A stretch of 64,000 nt of DNA from positions 42,880,424 to 42,944,423 of the forward strand of contig NC_054881.1 of the NCBI RefSeq assembly GCF_018320785.1, given 5' to 3'. This DNA is from Cheilinus undulatus (lineage: Eukaryota; Chordata; Actinopteri; Labriformes; Labridae). The position numbers and the translations under genes are program-made. Below, piece by piece: positions 12,373-30,400 of the stretch; position 1 is the stretch's first letter; each line of letters starts with the position of its first letter. A model generated the notes under the pieces. It was not told where the DNA came from, did no database searches, and saw only the letters and a list, made by a program, of their open reading frames with translations.

Positions 12373-12569
12373 GTAGAGTACAATAAATACATTGACCGAC
12401 AGAGCGCCACAGATAGAAACAAGCGTGCAAAGCTGCGCTCATTCCTCCTTCTCGTGTGGTTGAAGACACGCACTCTGTGAAAGGTGGAACTAACTTTTAC
12501 CTCCCAGAGAAGAGTTTAACAACAGCCGGGATATAATTCTGGTCTAAAGAGTCACGAAGATCGATAACC

Positions 12570-19047
<6,478 letters not shown>

Positions 19048-20005
19048 TCGTCTCGGCTCACACCCTTTCCCCGTTCTCCCTCCGTGATCATCCTACAAAA
19101 AACCTCGGGAGCAAAATATTTTGTTTGTTTTTTTGGGGAGGGGTGGGATTTGTAAAAAACTATTTCCTGTGTGTCGTCAGCATGTCCACCCTTGTCCTCT
19201 GCGGCCCCGGCGTCTCCATGACGACCGGCTACAAACACAGCGGGTCACCATCAGGAGCGGCGGGGTCCCAGGATGGCGGGGGTGGCCCTCCGAGTCTCAC
19301 CTGTCATTGTTTCCCTACATCTCCCAAAGACATGCAAAAGAATAAAAAAAATTTGTAGCATTCTGCACGTCATCCTACGTAGATTTAAAATACGTACAAT
19401 AGCAATTTCTATGTAAAATATGAATTCTGTTGAAGTTGTGAGTTCAATAAATAAGCCATGGTGCAGTGATAACTTAATCATAGCATCCTTAGCCACTTTT
19501 CTATATATAAATGTATATTATATTCTATCAGTGGTGGGGAGACGGCTTATTCTTAGAAGTTGCATTTTCCTTTGTGACTTATTGTACTAATGGAACTGAT
19601 TGAAAGCACCAGCTCGTTCCTTTCAACCATTGTAAATGTTTTTGGGATTTTCATGTATCTTTGGTGGGACGGTTGTTATTGTACACAGTTTAACGGGGAG
19701 GTGCGGCGCAGCGGCGAAGGCGGGGCTTCAACGACAACAACAACTCTGGGCGTCTTGTTTAAGAATTTTTCGTTTTTCAAGCACCCACAACAAACATTTG
19801 AATTGTACATTTTTTTATATAAACAACCTAAAATTTTGAGCTTGGCTTAACATTTTGAAGATGATAAGGTTTCTGTGGAGTCCCTCTCCGTGGAGTCTGC
19901 AGCGTTTTCTCCTGTTCTGCTGGAAACCTGTTCACATTAAATTAAGTGTACCAGTTGCTTTGTTACAATAAATAAATGTAAACATGATTTTTGGAGTAGT
20001 TTGAT
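19048..20005 (+). other. set: set 3' UTR
   Basis: Runs on without splice signals. Candidate poly(A) signals are AATAAA at 19341 and 19447, and the overlapping pair AATAAATAAA at 19977-19986, which best fits the end of a long UTR. The lone open frames here are non-coding. Confidence 0.65.
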
Positions 20006-20549
20006 CACATTTGGGCATTTTACTACGCTGTGTTTTTTCCAAATTCTTAAAGAAGTCAGGCAACGATAATGCACAGTCAGCAATCATGGAGGTTTGAGGT
20101 CAAAATGTAAAAATCTGACTCCAAGGTCCCGTTAGGACAGCTGGATGCTGATTGGTCCATGCTCCCTCTAACACCAGCTGCCGTGGGGTCAAATGATCAC
20201 ACTAAGGTTTGTTGTAAAGCGTTTTCTCAGCACTACTGGTTCTCCGATGTGACCGTTGTTCATTCTTACAGTTCCGATTTGTCATGTTAATACTCCAGAC
20301 TTTGTTGCCAGTGAGTTTTAAAATAAACAGTTTGGGCTTACTCAGGTTTTAAAGGAATACTGTATTGTTTTTATTTATTTGATTTTGGTAAATCTGCAAA
20401 AGAAATGAGGGGAATAATGATGGATTATTATTGGTGTTAAACAAATATGGCCGCTTTTTAACTTTTAAACTACAGTGTAAGGTAGAGTTTGTCCATTTAG
20501 CATATTTGGCTTTTATTAAAGCTAAAGATAAAAGATAAAATAATGTAGA

Positions 20550-21115
20550 CAAGGAGTGTTAAACTCAAGGCCGGGGGGGCCAAATCGGCCCGTGGTACAG
20601 TTATACCTGACCCGCAAGATCATGTATTTTTATTATAACTGGCCCTAAAATATGAGGTCTGCAGATTTCCTTCAGTATGAATATGTAAACTTAACCTTAA
20701 TGATATCAAATATCCTTAAACATAAAATGTAATTAAATATATATATGACCTTTTACATTTATTATTTGGACTTTTATCTCATATTTTGACATTTTAGGTT
20801 CACAATTTTAAATTTCAATTCATATTTTGACCTTAAAAACGTTACTGTGACTTTTTATATATATATATATATTTGCCTTTTAAAAGCATTATCTTATTTT
20901 TTGAACCTTTTTCATTCATAACTTTGACTTTTTATCCCAGATTTTGAGCCTTTAACTTATTTTGACTCTTTAAATCTCAAATCATTTATAATCAGTGCTT
21001 ATTTTTCCCATAATATATTACTGATGAAAATGAGGTTAAAAGTTTGGTTTAATGTTGACCCTGGTAGGCCCTCAGGTTAGACCCAAGTTCAGAATCCGGC
21101 CCCTTCTGTGATTGA
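20550..21115 (+). mobile_element. hAT-like element, GGTGTCAAACT group, 3'-truncated
   Basis: Starts 'caaggagtgttaaactcaag' and shows the same 'ggccaaatcggcccgtgg' outer block and 'tttgacctttta' interior as 2018-2868. The 3' inverted end is missing after 'ggccccttctgtgattg'. Confidence 0.65.
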
Positions 21116-22778
21116 AGGGAATCAGCTCTGATGGATTAAATTAAACCATTCTTATAATACATGCATATCTGAACCTGTTTAACTGGTCTTTCAAACCTTA
21201 AATACACCACAGCTGAAGAATATCTAATCAGCTCTGTCAGCCTGGTGTTCTTCACAATGTGGCCCTCAAAAAAAGCTGTGGACACCCCTGAATTACAACG
21301 AAAAACCCTCAAAGTATTCTTATAATCGATTATTGGCAGCCTGGGTGCTTCATTCTTTATAAGAAATCAATAAATAAAAATTTCTGTGAAACTCTTATGA
21401 AGAAAAAACGATTGCATCTGAACAGATGCTTAATATTTATGTGAGTTAATTTCTGTTAAACTAGCTTTAATGATGATTTTGTATGAATGTAATCCAGTCC
21501 TATTTATTTCTATCGAACATTTTTAAACCACTGATGTTTACCACAGAGCTGCACGCTGACTAAAACTACAACAAAAACCTAAAACCATGGAAGGAGCTGG
21601 AAGAGTCAGGCAGTTATGCACAACATTTTCAAGCAATTTAAAAAAGGTTTAGATTTAATAGACCAACAAATCTCTTCATCTGGGCTTAAATGAGGCAGCT
21701 TTATCTTTGATGATCAGTACTTTTTACTTCTGCCTCCTAAAAATGGCAGAAACTGAGATTTCTTTTATAGACTTACATGAGTGGGGTAGAAATGTAGTTT
21801 TTAGCTACATGTAGAGGTCCAGACAGATTTATTTATGAAAGTCCAAAAAATGTTAAAACTAAGGAAGGTGTCAAAAGCATTTCTAATTCTGCAGTGTAAA
21901 CTCTGAAAAAAAATAGTAAAATAAAAATGATTCTTTTTCTATTTAGCCACAAGAATAAAAGGTCCATGCTGTGATCAACAGGGTCTGTTTGTCTGTTAGA
22001 ACAGATTTCTCTTATTTGTTGACCAGAACAGCCAGCAGCATCAGGATTTACCGTCCTAAAAGATCTGGGGCTTTAGAGAAAACATTCAAAATTCAAGATA
22101 TTATTATTATTATTATTAAAACATTCAGGGTTTGAGCTTTCCTTGATCAACCTACATACAAAGCTCAGCATGAGAAAAATAAAATACTTAAAAGTGAATA
22201 AAAACATTTAAAATGTATAATAAAAACAAATATCAAACATAGCATTTAAATATGTAGCTTATCTGTGTACTTATGGTGTAATTATCACTGATTGTATTAA
22301 ATTAACTAAGATTGATTTTAGTCTCTACAATCTGTGAGAACAGTTTACTAAGCTGAGTATCGAGTTAAAGGAAAAGAAACTGTAATCCACATTTACAGTG
22401 AACATTAATGTTGTGAAATCAAATTAACTGCTAACAGGAGAAGGTTAGGGCCTCCGACTTTTTTAATTTTATTTTTTAGATGCATTTTTTTCCTTTCTGA
22501 AAAAAAAAAAAAAAAAAAGCGAGTTCTGAGATTAAAATTCTGACTGATCTCAGAATTTAGTTTTTTTTCTTTTTTTTTTAGCTGGAGAAAAGAAATTAGC
22601 ATTTTATTAATTTATTTATTTTTATTATAATTTTTTTTTTTTTTTTTTTTTGCCAGTGGCCCTAATCCTCTTCTGTAGCAGTGTTAAAATACAGCACAGT
22701 AAATCTGATTCCATTTATAGATAGACTGTTGCATTTGCTATGTTAACAAAGACTAAAGAGGTCTAAAGAGCTCAGATT

Positions 22779-22850
22779 AAAAACATTAATAAATAACTAT
22801 AAAAACATTAATAAATAACTATAAAAACATTAATAAATAACTATATGAAC
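22779..22850 (+). repeat. 22-bp tandem repeat, about 3 copies
   Basis: Unit aaaaacattaataaataact plus 'at', three copies in a row then a decayed fourth. Confidence 0.85.
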
Positions 22851-24100
22851 AATAAATAACCATATAAACATCAAAACATAAGCTAAAAGAATCATGTAGT
22901 AAAGTGCACGGTCAGATGCAGAGGTGTTGCACTCAGGTTGTAAAGGTTAAAGTCTGTCTGAGTTCCAGAGTCTTTTAGTGAGGAATAAAACTCTTATTAA
23001 ACAGAACAGAGCTGTTCTGAACTCAGAGGGAACAGTCCATGATGAGAGTTTGATCAGGATAAAGCAGAACAAAAACTGTTTTAAACATCGTTCTACTTTT
23101 TAAAAAACTGTTTCTCTGATACAGACACTGGTACTTGACTTAAACGTGCATTATAATGCATTCTTTATTTCATTTTGTAATCAAAAATAAAATTAAACCT
23201 TAAATATTGGCACTTTGACCAGCATAAAAGTGTCTTCGTTAAGGTAGATAATCTTTAATTTCATCAAAACAGGACTGTTGACTTACAGGAGTACAATGGA
23301 GAGGGTTTTTAACAATAAATAAATTATTTCGTATATAAACTGGTGTGTCACTTACTCTCCAAATCAATACTTTTAACCTTATTGATCATTTCATGCCCAT
23401 CTATAGAAACGTATGTATGCTGTATGTCATGCTGTCCTCTTACCAGCAGGTGGCAGACTGACCACGTCTACATATCATAGCACCGCAGAACTATGGAAGC
23501 CTGTGACCTTTTCTGAACGTTATGTTTGATTTAAAGGGTAGAAATAATTTAAAGTTCAACTAATGGGTCCGGGGACACAACCCAGGGCTCAAACTTGCTT
23601 CAAGTCCCGTTATTTTACCGCTAAGTGCCCGCTTTGGGCCTGTAATTCAACGGAACAGCCGCAGTTTTGTTTCAAACCGAAATTAGGAAATATGGCGACG
23701 ACGTGTCTTTGCTAAGACCCTGTATTCTGTTTACCATAATTAGTGTCATTGCTGTTGTAGTTATTTTAATCTTATTTGCTCTAGATACGCTAGAGACGAA
23801 CGTTTGCGTGTTTGGCAGTCAGGACTCGCGGTATCAAAGCTTTATCGTCGTTTTCATGGTTGTAAAGCAGCCATGTTGACAACATGATCGACGATAATCT
23901 TTTAAATATTTTCTGAATATTTGTATTTCATGTAATATGTCATTGTGCAGGGAAACTTGGTTTTATTAACAAAAAGATAAATGGGCGGCAAGCGAGAGGC
24001 CTAACCGGAAGTGCGCATATATGCTACCTTTTTTAAATGCATCATTTTAACACTGATTCGTTTAGTACTTATACTTTAGTACATAAAAGAAATGTTAATC

Positions 24101-24414
24101 AAGCGGTCCAGATGATTTAGACAGCGAGAAGTCCTCATAAAATCTCAAAAATAGCATATTTTTCAAATATAGATGGCGGAAGTGACGGCGGGTGAGCTAT
24201 CTTGACTCGACAGACTCTTCGTAACCAAGGTAACGTCAGCCAGCTTTGAGTGCAGCTAGGAAAACTGCTAGATGTTAGCGCTAGCTAGCTGTTTATGTAG
24301 TTTTTATGCGGTTTACAGGCTGATAAACAGGTCTGGGTGTTGTTTTCACATTTTAAGATAGGCATTATTAATTATCTGATGTAAATTTAGCGCCGAGAAA
24401 CCAAATAAATCAGC
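24101..24414 (+). promoter_or_regulatory. dync2i2: dync2i2 promoter and 5' UTR
   Basis: Contains a YY1-like AGATGGCGG (24171-24179) running into an ETS site, GCGGAAGTGACG, and then an X-box 40 bp downstream. No TATA box is seen, as expected for a broadly expressed gene. Confidence 0.6.
24221..24234 (+). promoter_or_regulatory. dync2i2: X-box (RFX site) of dync2i2
   Basis: GTAACCAAGGTAAC fits the vertebrate RFX consensus GTHRCC-NN-RGYAAC at every position. It lies 181-194 bp before the start codon. RFX factors drive ciliary genes, and this gene encodes a ciliary motor subunit. Confidence 0.75.
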
Positions 24415-24492
24415 ATGTTTGCAGACGAAACGCTGGATCCAGTGAATATCGAGTCTCAGTGGAGGAAATCTCATCAGTCTGCTCAGGAGTCT
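24415..24492 (+). CDS. dync2i2: dync2i2 exon 1
   Basis: Encodes [20 protein letters not shown] and QSAQES; ends in phase 0 before gtaagt. Confidence 0.9.
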
Positions 24493-27400
24493 GTAAGTTT
24501 GACAAACTTCTCTCAAACAGTGATCGTTAGCATTTACTAAAGTAAACTTATAGCCTGTAGCTGATGGGTATGTAATGTTTTAGTGAAAGGAACGGCGAAG
24601 TCTGAGAGGAGGCTATCAGCTAGCTGACAAATGGGATGTTCAAGTGTTGCTCGGAAATCTTAAAATCATGCTGCGCGAAAAAATACAAGATATTGTTTTT
24701 TTTCCCCAAAACTTTGAGACTTAAGTCAGAATGTGAATAAAGAATTCTGTTTCCCCTCAGAATTTCCGGGTTCAGCGATTATATTAGCGATTATATATTA
24801 TTTCCTCTAAATCTGGAACTGATGTTATTCTAATTCTAAGCATTCTAACTTTGGGGGAAAAAATGAGTAAGGAAGTTGTATCTAAAAAAATGCTTTTCCA
24901 CATAAACGTATGTGGATATGGTTTAATGTATTTACTTTGATCATATCTGCTACAAAAACAGATGTCCTAGGACAGCGTTACTCCACCACAGAGCCAAAGT
25001 GTCGAAAAATGCCTTTGCAAGAGCCACAATCCAAATAGTGAAAAGTGACAAAATGGGTTAAAGTTGCAGTAAAAATAACTAAGAGGTGGCAAAATGGTTT
25101 AAAAAAAGCAACAAAACAAAACAAAACAAACAAAAAAAAAAAACGGCATAAAAGGGTGAAAAGTGACAAAAACGGGTAGAAAATGTGACCAAAAAAGAGC
25201 AAAATTTGGGTGAGAAGTAACAAAAAACAGTTAAAGGTGGCAAAAATGGTCAAAAAGTGCCAAAAACATGACAAAGAAAAGTGAAAAGTGACTTAAATAA
25301 GCAAAAGTCAGCAAAAGGTGGCATTAAATGGCAAAAAGCAGCTTCTATGGGTGAAAAGTGGCAAAAAGTTGCAAAAAGAACAATAAAAGAGTAAAAAACT
25401 GGGGGAAATGCGGCAAAAGCTGGACAATAGTGGCAAAAAAATGGTCAAAAAATGGCAAAAGGGTAAAATGTAGGCATAAAATGAGAAAAACTGGGTGAAA
25501 AGTGACAAAAATGGGGAGAAAATGTGGCAAAAAGGGCAGAGGGCCACGTGTTGAATGTCATTGTCCTAGGATCTCTACACAATTTTTGTTTTCAGTGACC
25601 AAAAAGATGCAGACGAACTCCTGTACGTTGTAAAAATGGCATAAAATTGCATAAATGCATCTGTGCAAATTCAGCAGCTTTGTCTCTGGAAATTTTGGTT
25701 ATAAATAAAACTGAAGATCAACATTTTCTTCAGAGCTTTAGTGGTTTTTGAATCAGTCAGTCATATCTTTAACCAGTCAAACATTTTGATCATTTCTCTT
25801 TCCATGCCTCACTACTTTTCAGAACTCAGACTTGCACCAGCAGTCACTAAATGCTTCGTTTTCTTTCCTTTGTTCAGAGAGGATGTCAGACCAGAGCGCT
25901 GCACAGCTCTGAAGCTGAGGTACAGACGCTGTCGACCTCTGTTGGCTGGTCTCAGACTGAAGAGCCACAGCAGAAGGACTCAGAGGAACTCCTCCAACAA
26001 CTCCAGGGCGAAGCAGAGCCACCTGGGCTGAGGGACTTTCTGCAGCGGGTGGAGGAGTCGGTCATTGCAGAGCTGGTCAGAAACGCCCGCAGTCACGCCT
26101 TCGACGGCTTCCAGGTGAACTGGGAAGAGCACAACAATCTAGTAAGTGGGACCGATGAAATGTAACTATCTGTGAGCAGGAAAGAGACTGGTTGACGAGC
26201 GGTATCTTCCTTTTTTAGGTGTCCTGTCTCCACCGTCTCTACTATCCCAGAGCTCAGGAGGGCGGCCTTCATGTGACCAGCGTCTCCTGGAGCTGTACTG
26301 GATCAGTCATCGCCTGTGCTTATGGACGGTAGGGCTGGTACCATATCGTCGCTTTAAACTTTGATGCAAAACCAGTGAAAATCACATAAAATGAAGACAA
26401 TTTCAGCAATGAAAAAGAAGTCCTAGGTATCCAGTGTTTGGTAGTTCCTTGTTTTTAAGAATAGCAGAAAAACTCCTGAAGCACAGAGGCAGAGGAGTGT
26501 GAAGGGCTTGAAAGAACTCCACTCACAGCAAAAGGTCAGACATTTTATCAGAATTAATTTGGCAGTCCTGATGGATGGTTTCTTTGTGTTATGCATGCAT
26601 ACACAGATTGTAATGTACAAACTGGCAGAAAAGGTAAAGGTCTGCTCTCCAGGAGGCTCCCGCTGAAGGATTAAGCAGTGATGTTCTGAGCCAACATGTC
26701 TGAGGAAGAGTACAGACATCACCTGTTGCTATAAAAACATTTAATAGAGGCTTCCTGGTGTGTTGACCTTTTTGCTTTTTTACATTCAAGCAAAGCTAAA
26801 GCTCCACTAAAGATGCCCCCAGTGTTCCTCGCCTCATTGTTGTGTCGTCTCTTTTTTCATTTTAAGGATTGATGAAGGAGACTGGAGCACTGAGAAGTCC
26901 TACGTTTGTACCTGGAACCTGAACCGACAGAGTCTCAACCCAAAGCAGGCTGATCATGTGATCGACGTTCCAACCGTGGTCACCGCTCTGAGCTGTCATC
27001 CCGAGCAGCCCGCCCTCATTGCAGGTACACTGATGGATGGATGGATGGATGGATGGATGGATGGATGGATGGATGGATGGATGGGTGGATGGATGGGTGG
27101 GTGGATGCATGTATAAATGGATGGATGCATGTATAAATGGATGGATGCATGTATAGATGGATGGATGGATGCATGTATAGATGGATGGATGCATGGTTGG
27201 ATGGTAGGAGAGGAGTGAATCCATCACAAATGGCACAATCTCAGTCCTCATCATCTAAACCACACAAAGACAACATTTTAAAACCTTTCCATGCTATCAG
27301 AACCAAAACATTCCAGCTCGTCAGTTTTAAGGTTTAGTTATGGGGAACTTTTTGGGGACTTGACATGTTGGAAGGAGCCACAGGTCAGGTCTGATCATGG

Positions 27401-30400
27401 ACCAGAGGTTAGGTCTGATCCTGGACCACAGGTCAGGTCTGATCTTGGACCACAGGTCAGGTCTGATCTTGGACCACAGGTCAGGTCTGATCTTGGAGCA
27501 CAGGTCAGGTCTGATCTTGGAGCACAGGTCAGGTCTGATCTTGGACCGCAGGTTAGGTCTGATCTTGGAGCACAGGTCAGGTCTGATCTTGGAGCACAGG
27601 TCAGGTCTGATCTTGGACCACAGGTCAGGTCTGATCTTGGACCACAGGTCAGGTCTGATCTTGGACCGCAGGTCAGGTCTGATCATGGACCACGGGTCAG
27701 GTCTGATCTTGGAGCACAGGTCAGGTCTGATCTTGGACCACAGGTTAGGTCTGATCTTGGAGCACAGGTCAGGTCTGATCTTGGACCACAGGTTAGGTCT
27801 GATCTTGGAGCACAGGTCAGGTCTGATCTTGGACCACAGGTTAGGTCTGATCTTGGACCACAGGTCAGGTCTGATCATGGACCACAGGTCAGGTCTGATC
27901 TTGGACCACAGGTCAGGTCTGATCTTGGAGCACAGGTCAGGCCTGATCCTGGACCACAGGTCAGGTCTGATCCTGGACCACAGGTCAGGTCTGATCTTGG
28001 AGCACAAGTCAGGTCTGATCTTGGACCACAGGTCAGGTCTGATCTTGGAGCACAGGTCAGGCCTGATCCTGGACCACCTGCCTTGAGAGCTCTGGTCCTA
28101 ACATTTGGTGTCTCACTAAAGCTAAATTATCAGTGCCTCATTTTGCCAATGGTGTGTGTGATAAGAAGAGCTTACAGGAGTTTTTCTGCAACTTCTGGTC
28201 ATTTGAAACAATAAAGCGTCCCATATTTAGAGTCTAGGACTGATTTTTTTGCTGCGGTCTCTAACGTGAATCAGTATAGTTTGATTTAACTTTAATGTTA
28301 TCATAGTTTAAAATCCTGGTGTCACTGCCTTAAAGAGGCTCTGTGTCTGTCTGTCGTAGAGTAAAAACAGTAAATGTTTGTGTCTGCAGGAGGTCTGTAC
28401 ACTGGAGAGGTGGTGGTCTGGGACACCAGTCAGCCTCAGGATCCTGTACTGGTTCAGACTGGGATGTCAGCAGACAGCCACAGAGAGCCCGTTTACCAGG
28501 TACAAACAGTACGACCTCCTGTTTAGAATTAGAGACAGGAAGGAGATGATGACGTTCCCTCATAAAAGACAGAGAGGTCTGTACTACTGCTCCCATCATG
28601 CCCTCTGTGTTTGTGCGTGCAGGTTTCCTGGGTGCCGCTGCAGAAGAAAGGAGAGTTTGGCGTCCTGAGTGCGAGCTCCAGAGGTCAGGTTTTTCTATGG
28701 ACGGTGGACTCTGATCGGAGCAGATTGATCCTGAACGCAGCGTACGCCTTTGTCAGACAGCAGCTTCCTCACAGCAGCAGCTACAAGGTGAGACTGAGGG
28801 ACGGAGCAGGACGCTGAAAACAAACTCAACGGAAAATTGAAGGATGGGAACGGGTGCAGGAATGACCCAGCATGCAGAAAACAGTCAAGTAATCATCAGT
28901 TGTTATTTTTACCTCTTTTAATTAGCAGTCTTATTTCTTATTAGACAATAAAGAGTCAGCTGTCATCATGAAAATCATCACGATTATGTCAGCACAGCCT
29001 CTAGAAGTTTCTCTTAATCTTTTTCACCTTCTTCTAGTTACACAAACAGTTTTCCAGATATTTGGTTGACAGATAAATATCTAAAAACTCCACATACTCC
29101 ATCATTTTCTCTAGGGGTGCACGATCGATCGTCCAAAATTGGAATCGGCGCCGATTTCCTTAATTTTGGGGGATCGGTGATCGGCCAATACTTAGATAAG
29201 ATCAGTGGATAAGATCGGTTTCATATGTACCTCTACCTACTAAAATGTGAAAAATGAAAGACTAAAGGAACTGCAATAATTTAGTAGTTTGGACAGCAAT
29301 GCTCTAAACTTTTCATTTATATTTGAGAGAACTACCTCATGTGCAGTTAAAACAACAAGTTTGTATTGTTTCAGGGGTATTGTTCAATGTTTTTCAATAA
29401 GGTGTATGCTGTCAGTTATAAAAAAAATCGGTATTGGCCAAAATCGGAATCGGCAGGTCAGGCTTTTTAAAGATCGGCCAGAAAATCGCAATTGGTGCAC
29501 CCCCAATTTTCTCCTGTAAGACTGACAGAATAAATACATCAGTATTCTTAGAGTGAGTCCCAGTCTGCTCCGACATGCTGCTGTGTGTCTGCAGAAAGGG
29601 AAACTTGTATATATTTAATATTTGTGTTTTAAATCTCCAGCAGGCCCGGGGCAGCAGCAGCGCGGTCGGCGTCACGTCTCTTGCTCTGTCTCCGTGGGAC
29701 TCGGACACGTTCCTGGTCGGCTCGGAGGGCGGCCTGCTGCTCCGCTGCTCCTTCTCCTCTCAGACTCCGGCTGCTGTCCCGTCAGAAGGTCAGAGCGTGG
29801 CGCCAAGAGCCCCCGCCTTGTTCTCATTCAGACCTCAGAGCGGACCGGTCCACTCCATACACTACTCACCTTTCCACAGGTGAGCACTGAGCAAACATTT
29901 AACCCTTTACTGACGTCCGTTTGTAACTGAAGGATCTCTTCTGCAGGAATCTGTTCATCAGCACGGGGACGGACGGTCTGGCTCACCTCCACTCTCTGCT
30001 GCAGGTCGACCCGCTGCTCTCGCTCAGAGTCTCAGACTCGTACGTCTTCCAGGTTCAGTGGTCTCCGACCAGACCGCTGGTGTTCGCTGCAGCCACGGGA
30101 CAAGGTACGCCACAAGACATCCAATAAGATCTTTGTTTATTTAAAGGTGGCGTATCAGACCCTGACGTCTAAGAACATGGCCTATGATGAGGTTTTAAGG
30201 GAAAAAAGCCACGTATATTTGGCACTATTAGGATCTCCATAACCCTTTATTCTGATTTTACAGCATTGATGTGTTGATGATCATTTTACTGTCACAGCTG
30301 ATCAGACATACCCAACACTGATTTAAGGTGAATTAATTTCAATAATTTGTCTCCATAAGTCTGGGGAGAATTCAGGTCCGATCTGGAACAGTTCCAAAAA

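Larger units (their letters stand above)
11247..12569. promoter_or_regulatory. Head-to-head promoter region of pkn3 and set
   Basis: The two start codons face away from each other with 1.3 kb between. The pkn3-side half (about 11400-11640) is CpG-rich; the middle is an AT-rich microsatellite; the set-side part (about 12350-12540) has a GC box and the set 5' UTR. Two core promoters separated by a repeat are more likely than one shared core. Confidence 0.6.
20006..24100. other. Intergenic region set-dync2i2
   Basis: No gene is supported. It holds a truncated hAT-like copy (20550 to about 21115), T/A-rich tracts (22490-22660), a 22-bp tandem repeat (22779-22850) and AT-rich sequence. The 70-residue hydrophobic frame at 23667-23879 has no recognisable partner or splice context. 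Confidence 0.55.

Noticed and set aside
23667..23879. 70-codon hydrophobic frame upstream of dync2i2
   Set aside because: One stretch resembles a membrane helix, but there is no recognisable family, splice context or codon bias; it could be chance.
26862..27254. His/Pro/Ser-repeat frame on the minus strand
   Set aside because: Translation of the GGAT microsatellite.
27291..28214. 307-codon open frame (QVRSDLGP repeats), and long frames on both strands over the same DNA
   Set aside because: Pure product of the 24-bp minisatellite; several frames are open and it lies inside a dync2i2 intron.
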